Origin: an uncultured Candidatus Melainabacteria bacterium
Lineage (GTDB): Bacteria; Cyanobacteriota; Vampirovibrionia; Gastranaerophilales; Gastranaerophilaceae
Direction: 5' to 3'
Assembly (NCBI GenBank): GCA_947090755.1
Contig: CAMUPF010000006.1
Coordinates: forward strand, 1-64,000
DNA length: 64,000 bases
Of the stretch, positions 43,400 through 52,178 are shown in pieces; positions within the stretch are counted from its first letter, which is position 1; every line of letters begins with the position of its first letter. A program made the position numbers and the translations under genes. The notes under the pieces are model-generated. The model ran no database searches. It was not told where the DNA came from and saw only the letters and a list, made by a program, of their open reading frames with translations.

Positions 43400-43511
43400 A
43401 GCGTAGACTATCCGGAATATGTTTAATATTTGAATAGCATACGTCGGGCATAAAATCGCTGATAGCAATGATTTTATGGTAGTGATAGCAAATAGAAAAA
43501 AGGAATGTCAA

Positions 43512-43832
43512 ATGGCAACAAGTACAAAAAAACAACGCATTAGAGTTTGTTTAAAAGCATACGATCACAAATTGATTGACGTATCATCAGAAAAAATCGT
43601 AGAAACAGCAAAAAGAACAGACGCTAAAGTTCTTGGTCCTATTCCTTTACCTACAAAAAGACGTGTATATTGCGTATTGCGCTCACCTCACGTAGATAAA
43701 AAATCTCGTGAACACTTCGAAATGAGAACACACAAACGCATTATCGATATATACGAACCAACTCAACAGACAACTGAAGAGTTAAGCAGATTAGATTTAC
43801 CTGCTGGCGTTGATATTGAAGTAAAACTTTAA
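43512..43832 (+). CDS. rpsJ: Ribosomal protein S10
   Basis: 106 aa. [50 protein letters not shown] (split around 40-76) and [12 protein letters not shown] are standard S10 blocks. Part of the 30S head; also NusE in antitermination. The ATG at 43512 has AAAGGA upstream. First gene of the ribosomal cluster. Confidence 0.97.
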   Translation: MATSTKKQRIRVCLKAYDHKLIDVSSEKIVETAKRTDAKVLGPIPLPTKRRVYCVLRSPHVDKKSREHFEMRTHKRIIDIYEPTQQTTEELSRLDLPAGVDIEVKL

Positions 43833-44042
43833 TTCACGGCCGAAATTGAAAATTTAATAAGCATTATGCATATAATGTGAACTGCGACCGGTCGGGGCGA
43901 AAGCTTAAAAATCCGAACGGAGAGGTGAAAGCCCTCAATAGGTAAAGTACGTAGCGCTCGCAAGAGAAAAATGCAATCCGTCACGGGATGGGAAAACCTT
44001 ACGGTTTTAACGGGGTGGCGCGTTTGCAAGAAAGGTAAAATT
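43833..44042 (+). other. Long structured spacer between rpsJ and rplC
   Basis: 210 bases with no gene. It holds a possible internal promoter (TTGAAA at 43846, TATAAT at 43871, spacer 19) and GC-rich inverted pieces such as ACCGGTCGGGGCGAAAGC and AAACCTTACGGTTTT. The position invites a regulatory role (S10 operons are often controlled by L4), but I see no match to a known leader. Confidence 0.4.
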
Positions 44043-44681
44043 ATGACACTAGGTGTAATAGGTAAAAAATTAGGAATGACTCAAATCTTTGATGAACAAG
44101 GTTTGGCAATCCCTGTAACCGTTATTAAAGTTGACGAAACAGTTGTAACTCAAGTTAAAACTGTTGAAACTGACGGATACAACGCAATTCAAGTAGGTAC
44201 AGTTCCTGCTAAAGAAAAACACTTGACTAAAGCTCAATTAGGCCACTTCAAGAAAAATAACTTGAGCAACTACAGACACTTACAAGAGTTCCGTGTTGAA
44301 AACCCTCAAGATTACAAAGTTGGCGACAAAATTGAATTGTCAGTTTTAGAAAACGTTGAAAAAGTTGACGTTACAGGAAAATCAATCGGTAAAGGTTTTC
44401 AAGGTACCGTAAAAAGATGGAACTTCGGCCGCGGCCCAATGGCTCACGGTTCTAAAAACCACAGAGAACCGGGTTCAATCGGTGCAGGTACAACTCCTAG
44501 CCGCGTTATCAAAGGTAAAAGAATGGCTGGCAACATGGGTAACGAAAGAGTTACTATTACTAAATTGAAAGTTGTTAAAGTTGATTCAGCTAACAACCTC
44601 GTATTAGTAAAAGGCTCAGTACCTGGCTGCGAAGGCAGATTGGTAACATTGGTTCCTACAAGAACAAAGTGGAATGGCTAA
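44043..44681 (+). CDS. rplC: Ribosomal protein L3
   Basis: 212 aa. GVIGKKLGMTQIFDEQG at the start and GRGPMAHGSKNHREPGSIGAGTTPSRVIKGKRMAGNMG (residues about 125-163) are the L3 signatures. 50S assembly initiator. The ATG at 44043 has AGAAAGG upstream; an open extension of 24 codons upstream is not L3-like. Confidence 0.97.
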   Translation: MTLGVIGKKLGMTQIFDEQGLAIPVTVIKVDETVVTQVKTVETDGYNAIQVGTVPAKEKHLTKAQLGHFKKNNLSNYRHLQEFRVENPQDYKVGDKIELSVLENVEKVDVTGKSIGKGFQGTVKRWNFGRGPMAHGSKNHREPGSIGAGTTPSRVIKGKRMAGNMGNERVTITKLKVVKVDSANNLVLVKGSVPGCEGRLVTLVPTRTKWNG

Positions 44682-44786
44682 GATTTAATTAGCGAAAACA
44701 GATAAGTTTTAAAAATCTCCAGTTGCCATATAAAACGGTTTTGACCGAAAGGGGTAACGGATAGTATAAGATAAAGGAAAATTAAA

Positions 44787-45413
44787 ATGTCAAAAGAAAT
44801 TTTAAGCATAAATGGAGAAAAATTAGGCGAAATCTCTTTAGCTAAAGAAGTATTCGCTGTTGAGCCAAACTTGCACGTAATGCACTTGGCTTTAAGAAGA
44901 CAATTAAACAACGGTCGTCAAGGTTCTGCTTGCGCTAAAACAAGAGCAGAAGTAGCAGGCGGCGGAAGAAAACCTTGGAAACAAAAAGGTACAGGCCGTG
45001 CTCGTGCTGGTTCTTTAAGATCACCTCTGTTCGCTGGTGGTGGTGTTGTATTCGGACCAAAACCAAGAAGCTACGAAATTTCTATGCCGCAAAAAGCTAG
45101 AAAATTGGCTCTTAAATCTGCACTCTCTGCAAGACAAGAACAATTGGTTGTAGTAAAAGACTTCTCACAAATTGCTCAACCTAAAACTAAATTAATGGTT
45201 AGCGCATTAAAAGCGTTAAACGTTTCAGGAAAGGTTTTAATCATCGCTGATACTAAAGCTGCTGAAAACGCAAACTTAGAATTGGCCGCTAGAAATATCC
45301 CTAGCGTAAAAATGATTTTACCGTCAAACTTGAATGTGAAAGATTTGTTGGAAGCTGATTCAGTTGTAATGACAGAATCTGCAGTCAACGTAATTACTGA
45401 AAGGTTGCAATAA
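44787..45413 (+). CDS. rplD: Ribosomal protein L4
   Basis: 208 aa. The exit-tunnel loop GSACAKTRAEVAGGGRKPWKQKGTGRARAGSLRSPLFAGGG (about 49-89) is diagnostic. L4 also represses S10 operons in some bacteria. It is separated from rplC by a 105-base spacer and overlaps rplW by one base. Confidence 0.97.
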   Translation: MSKEILSINGEKLGEISLAKEVFAVEPNLHVMHLALRRQLNNGRQGSACAKTRAEVAGGGRKPWKQKGTGRARAGSLRSPLFAGGGVVFGPKPRSYEISMPQKARKLALKSALSARQEQLVVVKDFSQIAQPKTKLMVSALKALNVSGKVLIIADTKAAENANLELAARNIPSVKMILPSNLNVKDLLEADSVVMTESAVNVITERLQ

Positions 45414-45718
45414 TGAGTAAGAATACAAACATTGAAAAATTATACGGAATTATCAAAAAACCGTTAATCACTGAAAAATCTATGATGGCAACATCATTAG
45501 GACAATATACATTCGAAGTGCAAAAAGATGCAACTAAAATCGAAATTGCACAAGCAGTAGAATTAGCTTTTCCTGGAAGAAAAGTTAAAAAAGTAAGAAC
45601 AGTTTACATGCCATCTCACGCAAAAAGAATGGGCTTGAAACAAGGCAGAACTGATTCAAGCAAAAAAGCAATCGTAACCATCGAAGGTGATCCGATTGAA
45701 GAGATTGTGGGTGTTTAG
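45413..45718 (+). CDS. rplW: Ribosomal protein L23
   Basis: 101 aa. IIKKPLITEKSM, YTFEVQKDATKIEIAQAVELAF and VRTVYMPSHAKRMG are L23 blocks; it lies at the tunnel exit and docks SRP and trigger factor. Its ATG overlaps the rplD stop (TAATG). Confidence 0.96.
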   Translation: MSKNTNIEKLYGIIKKPLITEKSMMATSLGQYTFEVQKDATKIEIAQAVELAFPGRKVKKVRTVYMPSHAKRMGLKQGRTDSSKKAIVTIEGDPIEEIVGV

Positions 45719-45873
45719 CCTGCGTCAGCCGGTGTAGCGCCGGTGTCGACACGCGTGAGCGTGGCGAGCAGGGCGCGGAACACTACGTCACCGCCGTTGT
45801 GAGCGAGAACGAAAGTGAAGCGAACGAACAAATTTTACAAAAGCAAAGTTTTTAGGAAAATTTGACAGGCGGG
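45719..45873 (+). ncRNA. Candidate structured RNA repeat, copy B, between rplW and rplB
   Basis: Core 45734-45786: GTAG-CGCC pairs with GGCG-(CGGAACA)-CTAC, enclosing CACGC-GTGA-GCGTG and GCGAGCAG. A second half follows: CCGCC (about 45791) can pair with GGCGG near the end TTTGACAGGCGGG, enclosing variable stems. Shares both halves with the copy in the prepilin leader at 14437 and the first half with copy C after rplR. It adds over 150 bases to a spacer inside a ribosomal operon. Confidence 0.7.
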
Positions 45874-45950
45874 AAAAGTTAATACATTATGGGCGCAGCC
45901 GATAAATGCGCAGAAGGTAAAAAGAAAGCCAAAACAAAGGAGAAAACAAA

Positions 45951-46778
45951 ATGGCAATTCGTGTAATAAATCCAACTTCACCGGGTCAAAGAGGTATGAC
46001 TAAAAGTGATTTTGCAGAAGTTACAACTTCAACTCCTGAAAAATCATTATTGTCTAAATTGAAAAAGACTTCAGGTAGAAATAATACAGGTAGAATTACT
46101 TGCCGTCATAAAGGTGGCGGAGTTAAAAAAGCATACCGTATCATCGATTTCAAACGTGATAAGTTTGGCGTACCGGGAACAGTTAAAACTGTTGAATACG
46201 ATCCAAACAGAAACGTAAGAATTTCATTGGTATTCTATGCAGATGGTGAAAAAAGATATATCTTAACACCGGAAGGTTTAAACGTTGGCGATGTAATCGT
46301 TAGCGGTCCGGAAGCACCTGTTCAAACAGGTAACGCATTACCGCTTGAATTGATTCCGTTAGGTTCTGTTGTTCACAACATTGAACTTAAAGCAGGCCGC
46401 GGCGGTATTCTGGTAAGAGCTGCAGGTAACTCAGCACAAGTTATGGCTAAAGAAGGCGATTACGTAACAGTAAAATTACCTTCAGGCGAAATGAGAATGG
46501 TAAGAAAAGAATGCATGGCAACTATCGGTGTGTTAGGCAACCACGAATTCAAAAACTTATCATTAGGTAAGGCCGGCAGAAAACGCTACATGGGCATCCG
46601 TCCAACAGTACGTGGTGTTACAATGAACCCTTGCGATCACCCTCACGGTGGTGGTGAAGGTAAAACCGGTCCTGGCGGACACCCTAAAACACCTTGGGGT
46701 AAACCTGCTCTTGGTTACAAAACACGTAAAAAAGGTAAAGCTTCTGATAAGTTAATCGTTAGAAGAAGAAAAAAATAG
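45951..46778 (+). CDS. rplB: Ribosomal protein L2
   Basis: 275 aa. [22 protein letters not shown], the central SH3/OB barrels and the C-terminal [22 protein letters not shown] with the peptidyl-transferase His are intact. CAAAGGAG precedes the ATG. Confidence 0.98.
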   Translation: MAIRVINPTSPGQRGMTKSDFAEVTTSTPEKSLLSKLKKTSGRNNTGRITCRHKGGGVKKAYRIIDFKRDKFGVPGTVKTVEYDPNRNVRISLVFYADGEKRYILTPEGLNVGDVIVSGPEAPVQTGNALPLELIPLGSVVHNIELKAGRGGILVRAAGNSAQVMAKEGDYVTVKLPSGEMRMVRKECMATIGVLGNHEFKNLSLGKAGRKRYMGIRPTVRGVTMNPCDHPHGGGEGKTGPGGHPKTPWGKPALGYKTRKKGKASDKLIVRRRKK

Positions 46779-46791
46779 TTAATAATTAATC

Positions 46792-46823
46792 GGGCTTTAA
46801 TGCTCAAGTGTTAAAGCCCCTTT
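46792..46823 (+). terminator. Attenuator-like hairpin between rplB and rpsS
   Basis: GGGCTTTAA and TTAAAGCCC form a nine-base-pair stem followed by CTTTAAAAAA. The weak T-run and position inside the operon suggest partial termination or mRNA processing. Confidence 0.5.
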
Positions 46824-46860
46824 AAAAAATCTAATTAATCAAATTATAAAGGAGAAATTA

Positions 46861-47139
46861 ATGGCACGTTCATTAAAAAAAGGTCCATACGTAGAAGAAG
46901 CTCTACAAAAAAGAATCGAAAAAATGAATGCAAATTCAGAACATAAAGTGATTAAAACATGGTCAAGAGCATCAATGATTATTCCTGATATGTTAGGTCA
47001 CACAATCGCTGTACACAACGGTAAAACTCACGTTCCGGTTTATGTAACAGAGCAAATGATTGGACACAAATTAGGTGAATTTGCACCTACTAGATTGTAC
47101 AAAGGTCACGCAGGCGCAGACAAGGCAAAACGTAAGTAG
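46861..47139 (+). CDS. rpsS: Ribosomal protein S19
   Basis: 92 aa. [39 protein letters not shown] and [11 protein letters not shown] are standard S19 sequences. AAAGGAG precedes the ATG. Confidence 0.98.
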   Translation: MARSLKKGPYVEEALQKRIEKMNANSEHKVIKTWSRASMIIPDMLGHTIAVHNGKTHVPVYVTEQMIGHKLGEFAPTRLYKGHAGADKAKRK

Positions 47140-47216
47140 CCGGCTGAGTCGGTTTCGTATTTGAGTGCTCGGTAAAATTTAACGATAATTCAAATATGAA
47201 AGGCGGTTGACCCCGC
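47140..47216 (+). repeat. Hairpins in the rpsS-rplV spacer
   Basis: CCGGCTGAGTCGG resembles CCGGCTGAGCCGG found after two prepilin G-tracts and GTGGCTGAGCCAC before copy 3. GGCGG-TTGACC-CCGCC lies farther on. The 117-base spacer is otherwise AT-rich with no gene. I read it as a short relative of the dispersed palindromes. Confidence 0.4.
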
Positions 47217-47256
47217 CTAAACGAATTACAGTAGTGAAAACTAAAAGGAAAGAAAA

Positions 47257-47595
47257 ATGGAAGCTAAAGCAAGACAAACAGATATAAAAATGACAGCAAG
47301 AAAACTTCGTCGCGTAATCAACGAAGTTAGAGGAAAAGCTGTTAAAGAAGCTCAAGATATGTTACGTTTTATGCCTTACTTTGCAGCAAGAGTGGTAGAA
47401 AAGAATTTGAAAGCCGCTATTGCAAATGCTAGAGAAAAATACGGTGTAACACCTGAAACATTAAGAATTTCAGAAATTTTCGCAGACGAAAGCGTTACAT
47501 ATAAAAGAGCAAGAACAAGAGCGCAAGGTCGTATGTATTCAAGACTAAAACGCACTTCTCATTTAACATTAGTAGTAAGTGATCAAAAAAAGTAA
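47257..47595 (+). CDS. rplV: Ribosomal protein L22
   Basis: 112 aa. ARKLRRVINEVRGKAVKEAQDML, AIANAREKYG and RARTRAQGRMYSRLKRTSHLTLVV (split) are L22 blocks lining the exit tunnel. AAGGAAAG precedes the ATG. Confidence 0.97.
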   Translation: MEAKARQTDIKMTARKLRRVINEVRGKAVKEAQDMLRFMPYFAARVVEKNLKAAIANAREKYGVTPETLRISEIFADESVTYKRARTRAQGRMYSRLKRTSHLTLVVSDQKK

Positions 47596-47607
47596 AGGTA
47601 AATTGAT

Positions 47608-48348
47608 ATGGGACAAAAAACACATCCAACCGGATTTAGAGTAGGAATAATTCAACCTTGGGCTAGCACCTGGTTTGCAAAAATCAGAGATTACGGTGCA
47701 TTTGTTGCAGAAGATGCGAAAATTAGAAAATTCGTTAAGAAAAAACTTTATGCAGCAGGCGTATCAAAAATCTTAATCGCAAGAAAAGCTCAAAATATCA
47801 CGGTAACTGTTGTAACAGCAAAACCTGGTATTGTTGTAGGCCGCGGCGGACAAGGTATTGAAGAATTGAAACAAGCTGTTTCAAAATATATCGGAAAATC
47901 AGTTGTAATCAATGTTGTTGAAGTTGCAAGAATCGACGCAGACGCTCAATTGGTAGCAGAAGCAATTGCTCAACAATTAGAAAAACGTGTAGCGTTTAGA
48001 AGAGCAATGAAACAAGCAATGCAAAGAACAATGAGATCAGGCGTTCAAGGTATCAAAGTTATGGTATCAGGACGTTTGGGCGGCGCAGAAATCGCTCGTT
48101 CAGAATGGGCTAAAGAAGGAAGAATCCCTCTTCAAACTCTTAGAGCAGATGTAGATTACGGTTTCACCGAAGCAGACACCATCATGGGTAAAATCGGTGT
48201 TAAAGTTTGGATTTTCAAAGGCAACTTAATGCCTGGTGAAAAAGCTGATATGAACATCAAAGCTAAAACCGGAAAAGAAAATAATAATTCCGAAAGAGGC
48301 CAAAGACGCCCTAGAAGAAACAACAAAGCAGTAGAATCTGCTGAGTAG
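47608..48348 (+). CDS. rpsC: Ribosomal protein S3
   Basis: 246 aa. [14 protein letters not shown] start, KH domain ([20 protein letters not shown]) and the C-terminal S3 domain ([34 protein letters not shown]). The last ~30 residues are a low-complexity basic tail rich in Asn and Arg. It starts 12 bases after rplV. Confidence 0.97.
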   Translation: MGQKTHPTGFRVGIIQPWASTWFAKIRDYGAFVAEDAKIRKFVKKKLYAAGVSKILIARKAQNITVTVVTAKPGIVVGRGGQGIEELKQAVSKYIGKSVVINVVEVARIDADAQLVAEAIAQQLEKRVAFRRAMKQAMQRTMRSGVQGIKVMVSGRLGGAEIARSEWAKEGRIPLQTLRADVDYGFTEADTIMGKIGVKVWIFKGNLMPGEKADMNIKAKTGKENNNSERGQRRPRRNNKAVESAE

Positions 48349-48396
48349 CAAAAATTAAAATTTACAGGTATTAAAATTAATAACAGGAGCAAATAA

Positions 48397-48810
48397 ATGT
48401 TACAGCCTAAAAAAACAAAATACCGCAAAATGATGAAAGGCAGAATGAAAGGTACTGAAACAAGAGGTACTCAATTCGAATTTGGTAAATATGCGCTAAA
48501 AGCATTGGAACCAGGTTGGATTACAAGCCGTCAAATCGAGGCAGCACGTCGTGCAATGACTCGTGAAATCAAACGTGGTGGTAATGTATGGATTAAAATA
48601 TTCCCTGATAAACCAATTACAGCGAAACCTGCTGAAACCCGTATGGGCTCAGGTAAAGGTAACTTGGAATACTGGGTAGCAGTAGTAAAACCAAACAGAT
48701 TACTTTTTGAACTAGATTATTTTGATAGAAATGTTGCTGTTCACGCGTTAGAATTAGCAGCACAAAAGTTGCCTATTAAAGTAAAAGTTGTTGAAAAAGA
48801 ACAAGTATAA
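48397..48810 (+). CDS. rplP: Ribosomal protein L16
   Basis: 137 aa. [60 protein letters not shown] (split) and [14 protein letters not shown] are L16 signatures near the A site. Confidence 0.98.
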   Translation: MLQPKKTKYRKMMKGRMKGTETRGTQFEFGKYALKALEPGWITSRQIEAARRAMTREIKRGGNVWIKIFPDKPITAKPAETRMGSGKGNLEYWVAVVKPNRLLFELDYFDRNVAVHALELAAQKLPIKVKVVEKEQV

Positions 48811-48824
48811 GGAAACAATAGATT

Positions 48825-49037
48825 ATGAAATTAAACGAAATGAGAGAAAAATCAGTTGAAGAATTGCAAAATGCTATTGTTGATTGGAAAAAAGATTTGT
48901 TCAACTACAAACTTCAATTAGCAACTCATAAACTTGAAAACACAGCATTAATTGCAAAAACAAAAAAACTAATTGCGCAAGCAAAAACAGTTATTAACGA
49001 AAAAGCTTCAAAAGAAGCGGAGGTAACAAATGCCTAA
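48825..49037 (+). CDS. rpmC: Ribosomal protein L29
   Basis: 70 aa, two helices: [20 protein letters not shown] and [19 protein letters not shown], as in L29 at the exit tunnel. It overlaps rpsQ by eight bases. Confidence 0.94.
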   Translation: MKLNEMREKSVEELQNAIVDWKKDLFNYKLQLATHKLENTALIAKTKKLIAQAKTVINEKASKEAEVTNA

Positions 49038-49275
49038 AAAAGAAAGACAAGGTATCGTAATCAGTAATAAAATGGATAAGACCGTAGTTGTAAAAGTCGC
49101 AAGCTATGATCCGCATCCGAAATACAAAAAGATTATCGAATCAAATAAAAACTACAAAGCACACGACGAAAATAACGTTTGTAACGAAGGCGATATCGTA
49201 AGAATCGTTGAAACAAGACCAATTTCAAGCGGTAAATGCTGGACAGTAGCAGAAGTAGTTGAACAAGCTAAGTAA
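49030..49275 (+). CDS. rpsQ: Ribosomal protein S17
   Basis: 81 aa. [18 protein letters not shown] and [27 protein letters not shown] are OB-fold S17 sequences. Starts inside the end of rpmC with GGAGG upstream. Confidence 0.97.
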   Translation: MPKKERQGIVISNKMDKTVVVKVASYDPHPKYKKIIESNKNYKAHDENNVCNEGDIVRIVETRPISSGKCWTVAEVVEQAK

Positions 49276-49356
49276 TTAGTTTGTTTAAATGGCAACATTA
49301 TTCCTATAATGCGATGCCAAAAGAGTAAAAATTCTTTAAAATAAAGGAAAATTAAA

Positions 49357-49725
49357 ATGATACAACAAGAAACAAGACTAGAAGTAGCAGATAACACAGG
49401 TGCAAAAGAACTCCTTTGTATTCGCGTACTTGGCAGTTCAAATAAAAAGTTCGGATACGTAGGCGACCAAATCGTTGCTACCGTAAAAGACGCAACACCT
49501 AATCAGGCTGTTAAAAAAGGTGAAGTTGTAAAAGCAGTTATCGTAAGAACAAAACACGATATCAAACGTAACGACGGATCAGTAATCAGATTTGATGAAA
49601 ACGCAGCCGTAATCATTAACAAAGATGGTAACCCACGCGGAACCCGTGTTTTCGGACCGGTAGCACGTGAACTCAGAGACAAGGGCTATATGAAGATAGT
49701 TTCTCTTGCACCTGAGGTTATATAA
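49357..49725 (+). CDS. rplN: Ribosomal protein L14
   Basis: 122 aa. [26 protein letters not shown] start, [24 protein letters not shown] and [23 protein letters not shown] end (split) are diagnostic. An 81-base AT-rich spacer precedes it. Confidence 0.98.
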   Translation: MIQQETRLEVADNTGAKELLCIRVLGSSNKKFGYVGDQIVATVKDATPNQAVKKGEVVKAVIVRTKHDIKRNDGSVIRFDENAAVIINKDGNPRGTRVFGPVARELRDKGYMKIVSLAPEVI

Positions 49726-49741
49726 TTAGGAGATTCTAACA

Positions 49742-50080
49742 ATGACAGATAAAACTAAAAAAAGCGTGCATGTAAAAAGCGGTGACAGAGTTATCGTTAC
49801 AGCAGGCAAAGATAAAGGAAAAATCGGTAACGTAAAAAAAGTTGATCCTTCAAAAGGTAAAGTAATCGTTGAAGGCGCTAACATGGTTACCAAAGCTCAA
49901 AAGCCGCAGCCAATGGCTGGTATTCAAGGCGGATTAATCAAAATGGAAGCTCCGCTTGAATCATCTAACGTTATGGTTGTATGTCCGGCTTGCGAAAAAC
50001 CGACAAGGATCAAACACGACGTCGTTGACGGAAAAAAAGTTCGTGTTTGTAAAAAATGTGGTGAACAGTTAGATGCTTAA
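49742..50080 (+). CDS. rplX: Ribosomal protein L24 with C-terminal zinc ribbon
   Basis: 112 aa. KOW motif: KSGDRVIVTAGKDKGKIGNV, then VEGANMVTKAQKP. The C-terminus has VCPACEKPTRI and RVCKKCGEQL, two CxxC pairs that would bind zinc, a C+ variant found in several phyla. Confidence 0.96.
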   Translation: MTDKTKKSVHVKSGDRVIVTAGKDKGKIGNVKKVDPSKGKVIVEGANMVTKAQKPQPMAGIQGGLIKMEAPLESSNVMVVCPACEKPTRIKHDVVDGKKVRVCKKCGEQLDA

Positions 50081-50169
50081 TATTACAAACAATTTCTTTA
50101 CTTTTTTAAATTAAGGTATAGAATGTTGTATGTAGATATGAAACATCTGCAATTAAAAGGAAAACAAAA

Positions 50170-50724
50170 ATGACAGTAACTAAAAGTTTAAAAACAAAAT
50201 ATCAAGAAGAAGTAAAAAAAGCGTTGATGGAAAAGTTTGGTTACACAAACGAACACCAAGTTCCTGCTCTTCACAAAATCGTGTTGAACATGGGTGTTGG
50301 TGAAGCTTCTCACAACTCTAAAATTGCTGAAGCAATCGAAGCTCAATTGACAAAGATTGCCGGCCAAAAAGCAGTTGTTACAAAAGCTAAAAAATCAATC
50401 GCTTCTTATAAATTAAGAGAAGGAATGCCTGTTGGGGCAATGGTTACATTACGCGGCGAAAGAATGTATGATTTCTTGCAAAAATTAATCAGCGTTGTTC
50501 TTCCTCGTATTCGTGACTTCCGTGGTATCAGCGCTAAAAGTTTCGATGGTCGTGGAAACTATACTTTAGGCCTTAAAGAGCAAGCTCTTTTCCCTGAAAT
50601 CACTTATGAAGAAGTTGATTTGGTAAAAGGTATGAACGTATCAATTATCACAACTGCAAATACAGATGATGAAGCCAGAGAATTGCTAAGACTCTTAGGA
50701 ATGCCATTCAAAGGCCTTAAGTAA
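50170..50724 (+). CDS. rplE: Ribosomal protein L5
   Basis: 184 aa. [62 protein letters not shown] (split) and [18 protein letters not shown] are L5 blocks; binds 5S rRNA. A possible promoter (TTTACT, 16 bases, TAGAAT) lies in the preceding 89-base spacer. Confidence 0.98.
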   Translation: MTVTKSLKTKYQEEVKKALMEKFGYTNEHQVPALHKIVLNMGVGEASHNSKIAEAIEAQLTKIAGQKAVVTKAKKSIASYKLREGMPVGAMVTLRGERMYDFLQKLISVVLPRIRDFRGISAKSFDGRGNYTLGLKEQALFPEITYEEVDLVKGMNVSIITTANTDDEARELLRLLGMPFKGLK

Positions 50725-50783
50725 GCGGGGTGCCTCTTTAAAGGGGCAGGTGCTGATGTATAAAATTAAAAAAGGAGAAATTC

Positions 50784-50990
50784 ATGGCTAAAAAAGCGAT
50801 GATGATAAAAGAAGAAAAACGTGAAAGCCTTGCAGCTCAAGGCAAATATCCGAAAGTAAGACTTCATAACAGATGTTCTATCTGTGGCCGTCCACACGGA
50901 TTCCACAGAGATTTCGGTCTTTGCAGAATTTGCTTGAGAAAAATGGCTCACCAAGGCTTGCTTCCTGGCGTTACAAAAGCAAGCTGGTAA
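50784..50990 (+). CDS. rpsN: Ribosomal protein S14, zinc-binding type
   Basis: 68 aa. The zinc form: [20 protein letters not shown] supplies the four cysteines, and [18 protein letters not shown] is the usual end. AAAGGAG precedes the ATG. A terminator follows, which is unusual because rpsH is normally next. Confidence 0.97.
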   Translation: MAKKAMMIKEEKRESLAAQGKYPKVRLHNRCSICGRPHGFHRDFGLCRICLRKMAHQGLLPGVTKASW

Positions 50991-51012
50991 GTTTTTAAGC
51001 TATTATATTTTA

Positions 51013-51040
51013 AAAGGCTGGCATTTGGCCAGCCTTTATT
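51013..51040 (+). terminator. Terminator after rpsN, ending the first ribosomal block
   Basis: AAGGCTGGC and GCCAGCCTT pair around a short loop, followed by TTATT. It closes the S10/spc transcript before the inserted genes. Confidence 0.75.
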
Positions 51041-51069
51041 AGATTTATTAGTGTTAGGGGATTAAGAAA

Positions 51070-51675
51070 ATGATTTCTGCAAAAGGGGTATCAACCGTTG
51101 ATGGTTTGATTAATTCGGGATATAGGGCGCTAAGAGGCGTTACTAAAAAAGGTGAAAAGGTTTATAGACGTGTTGTGGAATCGCCTTCTAAATTTGGCGA
51201 TGATACTGCTGTTAAGTCAGATTATGTTGTAATGCGCGGTAAAAAAGTGGTTAAAAAATATTCCAGACATGCGACCGGTCGTGATGATAACGGAACGACT
51301 TTTGAGGCGCTTGATTTAACCACGGGAAATCAGCGCGGGTTGTTCTTTTTTCACCATACTGACGGTCGTTTTCGTGTTTCTGTTGATGAATATACCGGAG
51401 CGTTGGATTATGTAGATGAAAAATTAGTAAGGGTGCCACAAACTCATCAACTGGTTAGTAAAAATATTATTGTCGGGCCGGATCGTAAAGTAAAATTTGC
51501 ACATTCTTATATAGAACGCGGCAAGGGCGGTGATACTGTTTATGATTTAGACTTTTTGTATCCTGCGTATAAAAGGTTAAAAGAGCGCTTTGTTGGTAAA
51601 CACTACGAAGAAGTCGAAATGCCGCAGTTTACTTCCATAAAAGAAACCTTAACTGATAAAAATATTTTTGTCTAA
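51070..51675 (+). CDS. Hypothetical protein (201 aa) in the spc interruption
   Basis: No family recognised. Basic at the N-terminus (RALRGVTKKGEKVYRRVVESPSK), then a beta-rich region (LFFFHHTDGRFRVSVDEYTG) and a C-terminal helix-like end. There is no signal peptide or membrane segment. GGGG/GGGATTAAG lies before the ATG as a loose SD. It sits between rpsN and the metal regulator, on the same strand. Confidence 0.65.
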   Translation: MISAKGVSTVDGLINSGYRALRGVTKKGEKVYRRVVESPSKFGDDTAVKSDYVVMRGKKVVKKYSRHATGRDDNGTTFEALDLTTGNQRGLFFFHHTDGRFRVSVDEYTGALDYVDEKLVRVPQTHQLVSKNIIVGPDRKVKFAHSYIERGKGGDTVYDLDFLYPAYKRLKERFVGKHYEEVEMPQFTSIKETLTDKNIFV

Positions 51676-51682
51676 AAAATAC

Positions 51683-51731
51683 TTGCATTTTTGTTAGGTT
51701 TGCCTTACAATAAATGTTAGGTCCGCCTGAC
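51683..51731 (+). promoter_or_regulatory. Promoter with two DtxR/IdeR-type operator boxes
   Basis: TTGCAT (51683-51688), 17 bases, TACAAT (51706-51711). TTAGGTTTGCCTTAC (51694-51708) and TTAGGTCCGCCTGAC (51717-51731) both resemble the DtxR/IdeR box TTAGGTTAGCCTAA. The first covers the spacer and -10, the second the start site. They are 23 bases apart, about two helical turns. This predicts metal-dependent autoregulation. Confidence 0.7.
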
Positions 51732-51746
51732 ATTTTGGAGAAAAGC

Positions 51747-52178
51747 ATGGAAAAATTAAGTGCAAGTTTAGAGGATTACTTAGAAGTTATTTATAATTCA
51801 ATAAAATATAACGAAGCCGTTAAGGCCGTTGACATCGCAAGGGAGTTAAATGTCAGCAGGGCGTCAGTCACAGAGGCGTTGAATAAGCTGGCAGATAAGG
51901 GGTTAATCAATTACGGACGTTACCAGACTATAACTATTACTGACATGGGGATGAAAATAGCGGAGGATGTGGTTAATCGTCACTCTTCGCTATCCTCTTT
52001 TTTTGAGAATGTATTGGGGGCGAGCCCCAAGGAGGCGGAGGAGAATGCGTGTCGGATTGAGCACATTATTTCGGCAGAGCTTTTGGATAGAATTGAGGTT
52101 TATGCAAAGTTTGCAGACTCACAACCAGATATTGTTAACGGGTTTAAAGAGTTTTATTTGGAGAATATTAATAAATGA
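51747..52178 (+). CDS. DtxR/MntR-family metal-dependent transcriptional regulator
   Basis: 143 aa. The N-terminal winged helix (LSASLEDYLEVIYNSI, then AVDIARELNVSRASVTEALNKLADKGLI) is followed by the dimerisation and metal-binding domain (TDMGMKIAEDVVNRHSSLSSFF, ENACRIEHIISAELLDRI; His, Glu and Cys ligands typical of this family). The protein lacks an SH3 domain, like MntR. Fe or Mn sensing cannot be decided. The ATG at 51747 follows GGAG. Two operator-like boxes precede it, and the next gene overlaps by four bases. Confidence 0.9.
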   Translation: MEKLSASLEDYLEVIYNSIKYNEAVKAVDIARELNVSRASVTEALNKLADKGLINYGRYQTITITDMGMKIAEDVVNRHSSLSSFFENVLGASPKEAEENACRIEHIISAELLDRIEVYAKFADSQPDIVNGFKEFYLENINK

